Assembly (NCBI GenBank): GCA_039602395.1
Contig: JBCNJP010000006.1
Coordinates: 50,371,502 to 50,435,501 of the forward strand
Direction: 5' to 3'
Length of the DNA stretch: 64,000 nt
Source of the DNA: Deinandra increscens subsp. villosa
Lineage: Eukaryota; Streptophyta; Magnoliopsida; Asterales; Asteraceae
Shown: piece by piece, positions 43,221 through 54,118 of the stretch
How positions within the stretch are numbered: position 1 is the stretch's first letter
Layout of the letters: each line of letters opens with the position of its first letter
Program-made: the position numbers and the translations under genes
Notes under the pieces: generated by a model
What the model was told of the DNA's origin: nothing
Seen by the model: the letters and a program-made list of their open reading frames with translations, nothing else
The model's database searches: none

Positions 43221-43817
43221 TATAATCTAATATTAAAATGTTATTTTAATTAAAAAAATGTTATCTTGGTATACATTAGAAAACTTACTATTCTTTTAGT
43301 CATGATGTTTAAAATTTCCATATTGGATGAACATGAATCATTTGATATGGTAGAAAGACTATTTAATATTGGATATTATAAACATGATTTTTGTCTATGA
43401 ATTTCTCTATAAATAGTATCATCCACAATGTTTATTGAATTTGTAAAATAATATTAGGTACTATTTTTTAATTAAAATATTAAATATGATTTGATCATTT
43501 ATATTTGAAAACACATTAAATAAATGTGAAGTTTTTTAAATATTTATAAAAATGAAAATAATAACCGTTTAAAAAAATAATTTTAAATAAAAGTACGATT
43601 TCAATTAATATATGATTGTCATAATTCCATAAATATAAATAAATAAAAATATATCGTGATTATAAAATAAGATATAATTTCCAATCAAATATAATTTATT
43701 AGGGAGTATATTTGGGAGGGAAAACTTTTATGAGAATGAATATAGTGTTGACATGTGTCAACAATTGTAATTGTTTATTAGAGTAGAAAGATTATCGTTT
43801 TTTAGATATTAAAAGTA
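43221..43817. other. AT-rich spacer
   Basis: No gene, frame or clear repeat recognised. Confidence 0.4.
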
Positions 43818-44639
43818 GAGTGAGATTATTATGAGAAGTTTAGTTTGGATAAGAAAGATAAGAAGGAATGAGAGCCATTAGATCTTCAATTAAATGAAGA
43901 TCTATGGCTCACAATTTTCCCATGTAGAACTATAAGGGAAACATAAAGAAAATAATAGATGGAGGGGCATTTTTGACTTTTTATCAAATTCTCCCAATTT
44001 TTTAAACCTTCATAACTTTTAGATATGACATTATTTTTTTAAAAAATTACACCATAAAAACGAGCGTTTTTTTATCTTTAAAACGCGTACAGTGTTGTTA
44101 TATATAAAATTGAATTTTTTTTATACTTTCGATTGTATCAAAATATTCAGATCATTGTGTCATTGTGTCAAAATCTTTAGATCATTGTGTCATATTGTAT
44201 CAAAATGTTCAGATCATTGTCGTATTGTGTAAAAAATATTCAGATCATTATGTCATATGGTGTCAAAAACCGAAAGAGTATTTAATTTTATATATAGAAA
44301 CAATATATATACTTTTGATACAATGACACAATGACACAATGATCTGAACATTGTGTCAAAAATCAAAAGATTCTTTTTTAAAAAAAATTTATATAGCCAC
44401 ACTATACGCGTTTTAAAGATAAAAAATGCTCGTTTTTATGGTGTAATTTTTTTAAAAAAATAATGTCGTATGTGAAAGTTATGAATGTTTAAACAAAATG
44501 GAGGAAGTGGGTAAAAAGTTAACAAAGATGGCTAAGACTAAAATACTCCTCCTTACTTTTCTATTAGATCAAGATCCAATTGCTGAAAATCCTTCTTATT
44601 CTTTTACCCAAACCAAACTTCTCATTTGAACTTATCTCT
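43818..44639. mobile_element. MULE-like MITE, family D, copy 1 (822 bp)
   Basis: Inverted ends (tgagaagtttagtttggata at left; right end reverse-complemented tgagaagtttggtttgggta). Inner mirrored blocks include cataaaaacgagcgtttttt and aaaacgcgta. The centre repeats tcagatcattgtgtca several times. Flanks ttaaaagta and ttaaaagtg form a 9-bp target duplication with one mismatch. Confidence 0.8.
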
Positions 44640-45049
44640 TTAAAAGTGTACCATGGTGTTATTTCATAATTCTGTTATCCAAAACTAATAATAAAAAAAC
44701 ACAATGACCAAAAAAAAAGATACAATGACAAGTAAAAGACATAGTGTCGCACTATATAACATAAAGAGCTGAAAAACGTAAATTTTATTAAATTCTATGT
44801 ATATCAACACTGTATTCGTTTTAAATATAAAAAAACACTCATTTTATAGTGTATATTTTTTCAAAAATAATATCATATATAAAAGTTATAAACGTTTAAA
44901 AAATATGAGAACTTAATAAAAAGTCAACAAAAGTTATAAAAACTAAAATACCCCTCTATTATTTTTTACTTCACCAATTTAATCTCAACAATTAATTATA
45001 ATTTTTCTCCACCAATTTAATCTCAACAATTACCGGAGCCATTGGTTCT
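44640..45049. mobile_element. Worn half copy of family D plus spacer
   Basis: 44800-44970 resembles the right arm of family D (ctgtattcgttttaaatat, actcattttatagtgtat, gtcaacaaaagttataaaaa). A short duplication accaatttaatctcaacaat occurs near 44972 and 45010. Confidence 0.5.
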
Positions 45050-46440
45050 TGCTATTGGGATTTTAGACTTGATTAAACGATGGATACTAATACAAATATT
45101 GCACATGCAGTTGGTGTTGTCAATCGGTTTCTGTCTAATCCAGGTAAGAAGCATTGGGAAGCAGTTAAGTGGATTCTTAGATATCTACGTGGGGGAAAGG
45201 TTCAAATGAGAAGTTTGTTTTGGGTAAAAAGGATAAGAAGGAAATCTACCAATTGGATCTTGATCTAATAAAAAAAGAAAGATGGGTATTTTAGTCTTAG
45301 CCACTTTTGTTTATTTTTTATCTACTTCCCCAATTTTTTTAACATTCATAACTTTCACATACGACATTATTTTTTAAAAGAAAATTACACCATAAAAACG
45401 AGCGTTTTTTTATCTTTAAAACGCGTATAGTGTTGCTATATAAGCAAAAATTAAAAAAAAATGTTCATATCATTGTGTCATTGTGCATTGTGTCAAAAGT
45501 ATATATATATTTTGTTGCTATATATAAAATAAAAAAAAGAAATTAGTCTTTCGGTTTTTGACACCATATGACATAATGATCTGAACATTTTGACACAATG
45601 ACACAACGACACAATGACACAATGATCTGAACATTTTGATACAATAGAAAGAGTAAAAAATTTTAATTTTTTATATAGCAACACTATACGCGTTTTAAAG
45701 TTAAAAAACGCTCGTTTTTATGGTGTAATTTTTTTAGAAAAATAATGTCGTATCTAAGAGTTATGAAGGTTTAAAAAATTGGGGGGGGGGGATTTGATTA
45801 AAAGTCAAAAATACCCTTCCATCTTATATTTTCTTTAGTTTTTCTCTCTAATTTATCCAGGAAAATTTTAAGCCATAGATCTTCATTTAATTGAAGATCT
45901 AATGGCTATGGTCCCTTCTTATCCTTCTTATCCAAACTAAACTTCTCACAATAACCTCACCCATCTACGTGGTACTTCCAAATTGGGTATACCATTTGGA
46001 AATGAGAAGCCATTGCTTGTTGGTTGTATGGATTTTGATATGGCGGGAAATAAGGATAACATGAAATCCACTTTAGGATACTTAATGACATTTGTAGGGA
46101 GAGTTGTGCCATGGCAGTCAAGATTACAAAAGTGTGTGGCTTTGTCTACTTCTATGGCGGAGTATGTGGCAACAACTGAAGCATGCAATGAACTATTGTG
46201 GTTAAAAAGATTTATGTAAGAGCTTGTCTTTATGTAGAAGCGCTACGTGGTTCTTTGTGATAATAAAAGTGCTATCCACCTAGCGAAGAACTCTATGTAT
46301 CACAAAAAAACAAAACATATTGATGTGAGGTATCATGGATTAGAGATGGTCTTGAAGACATGTTGTTTAAACTTGATAAAGTTCATACCGATGATAATAG
46401 TTGCGATATGTTTACTAAAGTTTTGGCAAGGGAAAAGTTA
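45050..46440 (+). pseudogene. Copia RNase H fragment split by a MITE
   Basis: The frame from 45080 reads NIAHAVGVVNRFLSNPGKKH and WEAVKWILRYLRG, breaks at the family D element (45193-45962), and resumes as TSKLGIPFGNEKPL. Next come GCMDFDMAGNKDNMKSTLGY, CVALSTSMAEYVATTEACN and, after stops near 46217 and 46234, VVLCDNKSAIHLAKNSMYH and KTKHIDVRYH. Reverse transcriptase and everything upstream are missing. The family differs from the copia elements at 9325 and 49887. Confidence 0.88.
45193..45962. mobile_element. MULE-like MITE, family D, copy 2, with 10-bp target duplication
   Basis: The element lies between atctacgtgg at 45183-45192 and 45963-45972, inside a copia RNase H reading frame, so the insertion is unambiguous. 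The 770-bp element has long inverted ends (gggaaaggttcaaatgagaa; right end reverse-complemented gggtgaggttattgtgagaa). The inner arms match copy 1. The centre repeats tgacacaatgatctgaacat. No coding capacity. Confidence 0.93.
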
Positions 46441-47055
46441 AAGGTGTGTTGCTCCATCGTCGGGATGACGAACTCTTCCTCATAGACCAAAATAGGGGAG
46501 ATTTGTTGGGTTATTTTGAGCCTATGAGTAAGCCTAAAGTCTTAACCCACAATTATATTTGGTCTCTTTTATTTTTAGATTAAATAAAATAAATAAAAGA
46601 AAAAAAGAAAAAAGAAAAGAAAAATATTTTCCCCTTGCAGAGCTTGGCTTTATGCAAAAGCGCTACGTGGTTCTCTGTGATAATGAAAGTGCTATTCACC
46701 TTGCGAAGAACTATACGTATCACAAGAAAACAAAACATATTGATGTGAGATATCAGTGGATTAGTGATGGTCTTGAAGACAAGTTGTTTGCACTTAATTG
46801 ATAAAGTTCATACCAATGATAATGGTTCCGATATGTTTACTAAAGCTTTGGCAAGGCAAAAGTTAAAGATGTGTTGCTCCATCGCCGAGATGTCGAACTC
46901 TTCCTCATAGACCAAAATGGGGGAGATTTGTTGGGTTATTTTGGGCCTATGACTAAGTCTAAAATCTTAACGCACAATTTTATTTGGTCTAATTTTAGTT
47001 TTAGATTAAATAAACTAAAAAAAAGAAAATAAAATATTTTCCCCTTGCTCACGTC
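46221..47055 (+). repeat. 420-bp tandem duplication of RNase H end, PPT and LTR start
   Basis: Unit A starts at 46221 (agcttgtctttatg) and unit B at 46641 (agcttggctttatg). Both run through the CDN(E/K)SAIHLAKN codons, the purine tract (46490-46504 and 46914-46928) and the first 130 bases of the LTR to ttttccccttgc. Unit B is slightly closer to a working sequence; unit A has extra stops. Confidence 0.9.
46505..46640 (+). repeat. Partial LTR (unit A)
   Basis: Starts TGTTGGGTTATTTTGAGCC right after a purine tract and is cut at ccccttgcag by the tandem unit that follows. Confidence 0.7.
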
Positions 47056-47570
47056 ACATTAAAATAACCACACACACAAAAGGTGAATTAGGTGTGTGTG
47101 TTTCATTCCTTATGTTTTTGCTGCCGTATGCACATACCTACAACTCAAAATTAGGTTTTGGTTTTTTTGTGGGATTCACTTTCTGCCGGACAATAGATTT
47201 TGTGTAAACCCTATTTTGTCATCAACACATTCTGACGAAGGAAGAGTAAGCAACAAGGGTTTCTTTCTCGTTTATTTTGAAGGACGGACGAGAGACGATT
47301 AGAGACCAATCTTTTTTTTTTGGTGATACCTCATACTCTACATTATTTATTTTTTTCTATATGCTTGATGTTAGTGATTCCATGCATGTTTTGTGTATGC
47401 CTCTAGTATACCTAGAGAAAACTTTTGTATTGCTCTAATTTGGTGATAGTGGATTTTAAGCGGCTCTAGTTGTCTCGTGGTTTTTACTCTCTCGTTTTGA
47501 GAGGTTTTCCACGCTAAAATTTCGTGTCTCGTTGTTGATTTTAAATTATCTATTTGTCTATATCCTCACA
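46929..47570 (+). repeat. Probable 3' LTR of the copia fragment (unit B)
   Basis: Starts TGTTGGGTTATTTTGGGCC after its purine tract. A TG...CA end at cctcaca (47570) is possible, but there is no second copy to confirm it. The long open stretch at 47096-47302 within it is not a gene. Confidence 0.45.
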
Positions 47571-48069
47571 GGTTCATTCGCTTGGGGAATATTTTGACCA
47601 AAACGAAGATATTTCCGCATTTTATAGTATACCGTTTGTGGTCGGTTGCGTGTTTTCCCGTCAGTTATATACTTTAGTATACGATTTTTGTAAATTTGTT
47701 CTCGTTTTTAACGTCCATTTGACGACGCTATAACTTTTTATTGATTTCGATTATACTGTTGTGGCGTTATTTTTTATTCTATGTTTCGATATTTAACTCC
47801 GAGTTACCACCAGCTAATACATTTCTCTTTATATGCCCAATCACGTCAATGTTACGATCACAAAACATGACCTCTACCACCTGTAATATAAAATTATAAA
47901 AAAAATAATTTCTCTGTCTATACAAATGGACAGGAATTAAACTACAACAAACTCTTTTTAAACAACATACGTATATATTTTTAACAACTAAATCATCACA
48001 TTTATAGTTTATAGATTTAAACCCAAAACATTTTAGCTAGAATTCATCGTTTTACCACCAAACAATCTA
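47571..48069. other. Spacer, no gene seen
   Basis: AT-rich. A dyad-like pair of tatagtatac and tagtatacga lies near 47622 and 47673. Possibly the remainder of an LTR or host DNA. Confidence 0.35.
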
Positions 48070-48087
48070 ATTACAAAAACCGTTAAC

Positions 48088-48660
48088 TTGCCAAAAAACG
48101 GTGGGATTAACTTGCATGATCTAATGGTTCAGACCAACGGGGCTTGGAGATGGTTGGGGGAGCCCGATGGGAAGTTCTCGGTCAAGTCTCTTCGGGGGAT
48201 CTTGGGTTCCGACGATGATCTGGACTCGGAATGGAATTTTGAATGGTCCAGAAATGTTCCTGCTAAAGTTAATTTGCTTTTTTGGCGGGCCTTGCTAGGT
48301 AGATTGCCGACGAGAGACGGGTTGATCCGTCGGAACATCCATTTGGCATCGGATGGTTGTGTTTTATGTCGCGAAGGTTGCGAATCTGTGAATCTGCGAA
48401 CCACCTTTTCGGGATGCTCTTTCGCTGGGGTGGTTGGACATCTTGTAGCTAGTTGGTGCAGGATCCCGGATATGTGGCTGTTTTCGGTTAAGGATCTTGC
48501 TACAATTCACTTGGACGACAACTTAAGGAATGGGATGTTTAATGTTCTTAAGACGATCATTCTTACGGGGTGCTGGTGTATTTGGTTGGAAAGGAATAGC
48601 GAAATCTTCAACAACAAGTCTCCTTCGATTCAGCGGGTATTTTTGGAGATTAAATCTTAA
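48088..48660 (+). pseudogene. LINE ORF2 C-terminal zinc-binding domain (zf-RVT)
   Basis: This is the C-terminus of a non-LTR reverse transcriptase. The pattern FSVKSLRGIL, VPAKVNLLFWRALLGRLPTR, CVLCREGCESVN and a final Trp-rich stretch (CWCIWLERNSEIFNN) is the zf-RVT domain found after the polymerase in plant L1 elements. The usual His before CxxC partner (EThHLF) reads VNLRTTFSGC here, so one zinc ligand seems altered. The endonuclease and polymerase domains are missing. The start at 48088 is only the first ATG after truncation. Confidence 0.85.
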
Positions 48661-48690
48661 AGTTTTATATAGTTTAAATACCGGTATAAG

Positions 48691-48843
48691 TGGCGAATCC
48701 AAGATTTTTTTTCATGGGGTTCGGTCACCAAGTATCTTGGTGTTCGGTTCATAAAAATCAAAAAAATACTAAAAATACTACAGCGCCAAAAAATTACATG
48801 GGTGTCGTGCGAACCCCTAGGCTTGTGCCTAGGTCCGCCACTG
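48691..48843. mobile_element. hAT-like MITE in the LINE 3' UTR
   Basis: An 8-bp target duplication ggtataag (48683-48690 and 48844-48851) flanks a 153-bp element. Its right end, reverse-complemented, is CAGTGGCGGACCTAGG and its left end is TGGCGAATCCAAG. CAGTGGCGG-type termini with 8-bp duplications are characteristic of hAT elements. The first three bases of the left end appear lost. Confidence 0.82.
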
Positions 48844-48945
48844 GGTATAAGTCTTGTAATATTAGTTGGGAAAACTGGATTAAATCCCTTCTGTAATGTT
48901 GTGGTGTTTAGCCGGCCATAGCGTCTTTTTGTGGTCGGGTTTTTA

Positions 48946-49336
48946 TATAGTTGTCGTTCGGATAATGTTGTAGGATGACGACTCAGCGACAACGATGAAC
49001 GTGAGCCGCTCGGTGCGTGTCATATCTCCATCGGCCATGGTTACTTGTAACTTAATTTGCCCTTGTGCCAATACCCTTTCTCCGCTGAACCCGACCAAGT
49101 ACGTCTTGCACGGTTGAATGGCCGAACGGATCTCTGCTGGTAACTTCATGAAGCAGTGCTCGTACATGATGTCGGAGGCGCTGCCCCCATCTACGTACAT
49201 TCGGTGTACTTTGTGGTTTTCTACCTGTGCTGTGACTACCATTGGTTCGAGCGTTGGTTGAGAGTCACCGAGCGGTGGGAAGTGTATCGGCCTGTTAGCC
49301 CACCATTCGTGGTTGGTTTTTGGCCGTTTCAACTGT
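48946..49336 (-). pseudogene. Ty3/gypsy protease fragment
   Basis: The minus-strand frame enters from the assembly gap and shows WWANRPIHFPPLGDS, the protease site MYVDGGSASDIMYEHCF and VGFSGERVLAQGQIKL, ending at ESSSYNII. This resembles the retropepsin of Tat-type gypsy elements, which often have DGG in place of DSG/DTG. It is cut at about 48946, at the LINE end. It belongs to a different element from the chromovirus at 33490. Confidence 0.82.
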
Positions 49337-49836
49337 NNNNNNNNNNNNNNNNNNNNNNNNNNNNNNNNNNNNNNNNNNNNNNNNNNNNNNNNNNNNNNNN
49401 NNNNNNNNNNNNNNNNNNNNNNNNNNNNNNNNNNNNNNNNNNNNNNNNNNNNNNNNNNNNNNNNNNNNNNNNNNNNNNNNNNNNNNNNNNNNNNNNNNNN
49501 NNNNNNNNNNNNNNNNNNNNNNNNNNNNNNNNNNNNNNNNNNNNNNNNNNNNNNNNNNNNNNNNNNNNNNNNNNNNNNNNNNNNNNNNNNNNNNNNNNNN
49601 NNNNNNNNNNNNNNNNNNNNNNNNNNNNNNNNNNNNNNNNNNNNNNNNNNNNNNNNNNNNNNNNNNNNNNNNNNNNNNNNNNNNNNNNNNNNNNNNNNNN
49701 NNNNNNNNNNNNNNNNNNNNNNNNNNNNNNNNNNNNNNNNNNNNNNNNNNNNNNNNNNNNNNNNNNNNNNNNNNNNNNNNNNNNNNNNNNNNNNNNNNNN
49801 NNNNNNNNNNNNNNNNNNNNNNNNNNNNNNNNNNNN
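49337..49836. other. Assembly gap (500 N)
   Basis: Exactly 500 unknown bases, probably a placeholder of arbitrary size. Reading frames that run through it are meaningless there. The two sides hold different elements, so the true missing sequence may be many kilobases. Confidence 0.99.
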
Positions 49837-49886
49837 GCGCTCCTTAACGGTATAAACTCCGTTAGTGGTAAATTGGGGGTGTGACA
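49837..49886 (+). repeat. LTR tip of the gypsy family seen at 34-2675
   Basis: actccgttagtgg-aaattgggggtgtgaca is the reverse complement of 34-68, with a one-base difference. It ends exactly where the copia reading frame at 49887 resumes, so an LTR element has inserted here in plus orientation and most of it lies in the gap. Confidence 0.88.
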
Positions 49887-52478
49887 GCAACCAACAGGAA
49901 GATCTACTAACTCCCAAGTGTGATTTTGTAATATAGACTCTATTTCACATTTACTAGCTTCTTTCCATTGAGGCCCATCAGAAGAGGATACCGCCTCGCG
50001 GTAGGTATTGGGCTCACCCTCAACCATGTAGGTCAAGAAGTCTGGACCAAAGGATTTTCCGACCCTTTGTCTCTTGCTTCTTCGAACCTCACCCTCTTCA
50101 ATTTCAGGTGGTTGATGAATTTTTTCATGAACCTCATCTTCAACAAATGGTGTTGAAGAACTCGCGTGATCCTGTGACACACACGGGAACACGTTTTCAA
50201 AGAATGAAGCATTCCTTGATTCCATGATAGTGCCTTCCTGTATATCGGGATTTTTCGAGTCATGGACAAGAAACCGATATGCAGTACTGTTTTGTGCGTA
50301 TCCAATGAAAACGCAGTCCACAGTTTTGGGTCCTATCCTTTGCACCTTAGGCAAAGGCGCTAACACTTTAGCTAGGCACCCCCACACTTTCAAGTATTTG
50401 TAGCTAGGCTTTATGCCCGACCACATCTCATAAGGAGTCTTATCCTTATCTTTGCGGGGTATCTTATTTAAAAGATAATTGGCCGACAAGATGGCGTCCC
50501 CCCACATGTCCGCGCTCAACCCGGAACTGATCAACATGGCATTCATCATCTCTTTCAATGTACGGTTCTTTCGTTCCGCAATACCATTTGATTGTGGAGA
50601 ATAAGGTGCAGTGGTCTCATGGACAATTCCACTTTGTGCACATAAGGCCGCAAATGGTGAAACATATTCACCTCCCCTATCGCTCCGAACAACCTTGATC
50701 TTTTTGCGAAGTTGGTTCTCAACTTCATTCTTAAACAAGACAAACTTGTTTATTGCTTCATCCTTACTTTTAAGTAAGTATACATAGCAATATTTTGTAC
50801 AATCATCAATAAAAGTGATGAAGTACTTGTTTCCACCACGCGTGGGGACCGCTTTTAAGTCACACACGTCGGTGTGAATTAAGTCAAGGGGTTCGGTCTT
50901 ACGATCGATTGATTTAAAAGGTGATCTCGTAAGTTTGGATTCAACACATGTTTCGCATTTATACTTCGAGTCTATTTGGAATGTTGGAATACATTTTAAA
51001 TTAATTAAACGACGAATTGATTTAAAATTCACATGTCCTAATCTACCATGCCACATATTAGAATCAGACAATTCAATCAAGTAAGTAGAAGATTTGGCCT
51101 TGGCCATTTTATTAACCACCATGGTAGAAAATTTAAACATGGAATTCTGGGCATAGCCCTTTCCAACAAACATTCCAGATTTGGTCAACACGACCTGATC
51201 AGACTCGATAACTATGCGAAATCCAAACTTATTCAACAGCCAACCAGACACAAGGTTCTTGCGTATCTCTGGCACGTACAAAACGTTGCTGAGTGTGAGT
51301 TCCTTCCCAGAGGTGAACTTCAAGATCACGTCGCCTTCACCCATGATGTCGGCAGTCGCTTTATTCCCCATGTAAAGCTTTTCAGTCCCCGCAGCCTCCT
51401 TAAACGTATTAAAGAGGGTCTTGTCACCACAGACATGGCGAGTGGCACCCGTGTCAATGTACCAGCCTGGGTTTTCACCCACAACATTGACTTCAGCGAT
51501 GAAGGCAGATGCCTCGGTAATCATGGCCACTAGGGGCATATCATCTTCCACCATATGCGCGCGCTCACGCTTTGGGTTGGTGCATTCTTCAGCACGATGA
51601 CCATGATTGCCACAGTTGTAGCATTTGCCCATGAACTTTTGAGGTTTCTTTTTCACAACCCCTTTTTTAGGCGCTAAATGCTCCACTGCTTTGGCCTTGC
51701 CTTTCTTAGCCGCACTATTGCGTTTCCCTCCTTTAGAAGATTGACCATGTTCCACCATATTGACTTTAGCCGAAGCTTGGATATTGGTGGACTTTTGAGC
51801 GATCCTATTGTCTTCTTCGATACGAAGACGAACAATAAGGTCCTCGATGGTCATCTCCTTTCGCTTGTGTTTAAGGTAATTCTTAAACTCTAGCCAACTT
51901 GGAGGAAGTTTCTCAATCATGGCTGCCACTTGAAAGGTCTCACTAAGGGACATACCCTCGGCGTGGACGTCGTGAAGTATAAGTTGTAACTCTTGGACTT
52001 GAGTCATGACCGATTTTGAATCGATCATCTTAAAATCCAAGAAACGGGCTACCACAAATTTCTTTGTGCCAGCATCCTCCGTCTTATACTTCTTGGCTAA
52101 GGACTCCCATAAATCTTTGGCAGTCTTTATACCCGAGTACACGTTGTACAACGCGTCCACTAGGCCGTTTAACACATAGTTACGGCACAAATAGTCCGAG
52201 TGTTTCCAAGCTTCTACCGCGCTAACGGTTTCCACGTTGGACTCCCCTTCACTAAGAGTGGGAGCGGACTCAGTGAGGAACCTTGCAAGGTTCAAGGTGG
52301 TCAAATAGAACAACATCTTTTGTTGCCACCTTTTGAAGTGAAGACCCGAGAACTTCTCGGGTTTCTCAGCCTGATTCGCAATAGTGTTAGGCGTTACGCT
52401 CTTTTGGGTGACAACGGATGTCCCCCCACTCGACTTGTCACTAGACTTGTCCTTTGAGCCGTTAGTATCGTTCGTCAT
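49887..52478 (-). CDS. Copia gag-pol polyprotein, open frame cut in the RT start
   Basis: 863 codons are open from ATG (complement of 52476-52478), with no stop or shift. In order: gag with RWQQKMLFYLTTLNLARFL (about 50-68), knuckle CYNCGNHGHRAEEC (286-299), protease WYIDTGATRHVCG (Asp342), pre-integrase MWHGRLGHVNF and CETC (475-512). Integrase follows with Asp537, Asp600 and Glu635 (HTDVCD, RSDRGGEY, NGIAERKNRT), then a basic patch RRSKRQR (799-805) and the beginning of reverse transcriptase (NHTWELVDLPVG). The LTR tip at 49886 interrupts it there. Its intactness contrasts with all other retroelement frames in the window, so both this element and the insertions in it are young. Residues beyond 863 in the nominal frame come from the inserted LTR and the gap. 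Confidence 0.93.
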
Positions 52479-52900
52479 TTCTGAAAAATAAACTTAAAGA
52501 GTTAATGTCCAGAATTAAAGTGTCAACTTATGACTTTTAACGCGCACGTTTTCTTTTAATACGTTCCAACTAATGGATGTATAGTGTTACTTGGTTGTTT
52601 TTAATCGCTTACGTTTAGAAAATAAAACTTGAGGTTTCAACGCGTACTTGTTATAATCTAAGTCCAACTTTGAAATAACACGTACTTGTTTAGACACGAG
52701 TTTTAATTACGTCTTTAAGTCGTGTAATTCTAAGTCCAACTTTGAATTAACCACGAGTATAAAACGTTTTCAAACGTAACGTCCAACGTATGGTCGTTTT
52801 AGATTTCCAACTAATGGAATTAAATGTCCAAGTTTTAACGTTAGAATTAAAGTCCAACTTATGAAAACATGTTTTCAATATTCTTTTAAACTCCAACTTA
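52479..52900 (-). other. Copia leader, proximal part, with TCCAACTTATGG-like motifs
   Basis: This is untranslated leader between the gag ATG and the Helitron. It repeats short phrases such as aagtccaactttgaa, ttccaactaatgga and aaagtccaacttatg about eight times. It continues beyond the Helitron at 59367. Confidence 0.75.
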
Positions 52901-53089
52901 TCTATACTACTATATAATACATATTGATATAAGGGGTAGTTTGGTCATTAAATTCCTTAATTTTAAGACGCGTACAAGAGTTTATGCAGTGTGTACAAGT
53001 GTTTTAAGCATCAAAATTGAAGCATATAAAGCCAATCAACTAAATACGTTCAAAATAGAGGTTAATATAGGAATTAACCTAAAGCCCCT

Positions 53090-53560
53090 TTTTACTCACC
53101 CAATCGGTGGAGTATCTCACGTCGAACGATACTTGAGCGCCTGTTGCACGCCTCCATCACAGAACAGTGGTATTACTCTCCTCGATTTGATCCATCGCCG
53201 CCTTCGTTATCTCCGCTTCTCCACCATCTCTCCTCCATTCGATTGGTCATTGCAATTAGTGTTCATCGTCTTCGTTAAATCGGTATGATTGAACATCAAA
53301 GGCCAAGATTCGTTCAATCGGAGGACACAAACGAATTATGCTCCGCTATAAATTCAAAACCATCTCTCCACTTCGAATCACCGATTCAGATTTCAATCGG
53401 AGGAAATTTTGAAAACCATCACCATCTCTCCATTTCGAATCCCATTTCAAAACCATCACCATCTCTCCATTTCGAGTCCCATTTCAATCGGAGGACACAA
53501 ACAGATTTCAAGTGCATTTCTGCTGTGGAACTCCGAAGATTATAGGGCTGCGTCTTGAGG
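53090..53560 (+). other. Leader-like and exon-like block in the Helitron
   Basis: A GC-richer block with CT-rich stretches. At 53395-53500 it carries an approximately 42-bp tandem repeat (accatcaccatctctccattt). ggaggacacaaac occurs at 53320 and 53492. The short frames at 52941-53288 and 53285-53545 are not recognisable proteins. Confidence 0.45.
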
Positions 53561-53692
53561 TATGAGTTTTGTTTAATGTGTATTAATCTTATGCTCAATC
53601 TCATTCTTTTGGTTATTAATCGATTTCTTCATTTCTCCAACTGATTGATGATTATAGGGCTGCGTCTTGAGGTATGTGTTTTGTTTAATGCA
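53538..53692 (+). repeat. Direct repeat 'attatagggctgcgtcttga'
   Basis: The phrase attatagggctgcgtcttga followed by ggtatg-gttttgtttaatg occurs at about 53540 and 53655. In each copy it ends in what looks like a splice donor (ag/gtatg). Confidence 0.7.
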
Positions 53693-54118
53693 TCTGCTAT
53701 TCTTTTCTTTATTTCAATATTGAATTGCTTCCAGGTATTTGATAGTTGTTGATTTTTGTCCATGGATAGTTTCTACACTGCGTTAATTTTCAACCTTATA
53801 TGCTTCCAGTTTATGGTTTTTGCTAGCATCGTTGATGTTCTTAGATCAAATTCGTATGCTGTCATATTTGACGAAATGTCTTTTTTTTTGTTGTGTTAAG
53901 AGTTTATGGTTATCTTTCTTTACATTTGTTTTAAGGCATTTTTACTGGTAAACACAACTAAAATCTTAAAGAAGTGATTATCTTTCACATTTCTACAACC
54001 ACTTTTGTCAATTAATTCATGGCCATCTTCAATTTTAGTGATTAGATGCTTCTTCTGTGTTTTGTTTCTTTCATTTAGATTGTCTTTGTCAAATGGGTTT
54101 ATTTTTTCCCTGTGCAGG

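Larger units (their letters stand above)
48070..48945 (+). mobile_element. 5'-truncated LINE (L1-type), 3' end
   Basis: It consists of the C-terminal zf-RVT domain of ORF2 and a 3' UTR (48661 to about 48945), with the typical gtttagccggcc phrase near 48907. 5' truncation is the normal outcome of LINE insertion. A hAT-like MITE lies in the UTR. The right boundary is uncertain because it abuts a gypsy fragment. Confidence 0.8.

Noticed and set aside
47096..47302. 68-codon frame after the tandem copia ends
   Set aside because: It lies inside the probable LTR and shows no domain.
49313..49917. Open frames running through the N gap
   Set aside because: The frames consist of unknown bases. Only the minus-strand parts outside 49337-49836 are real sequence.
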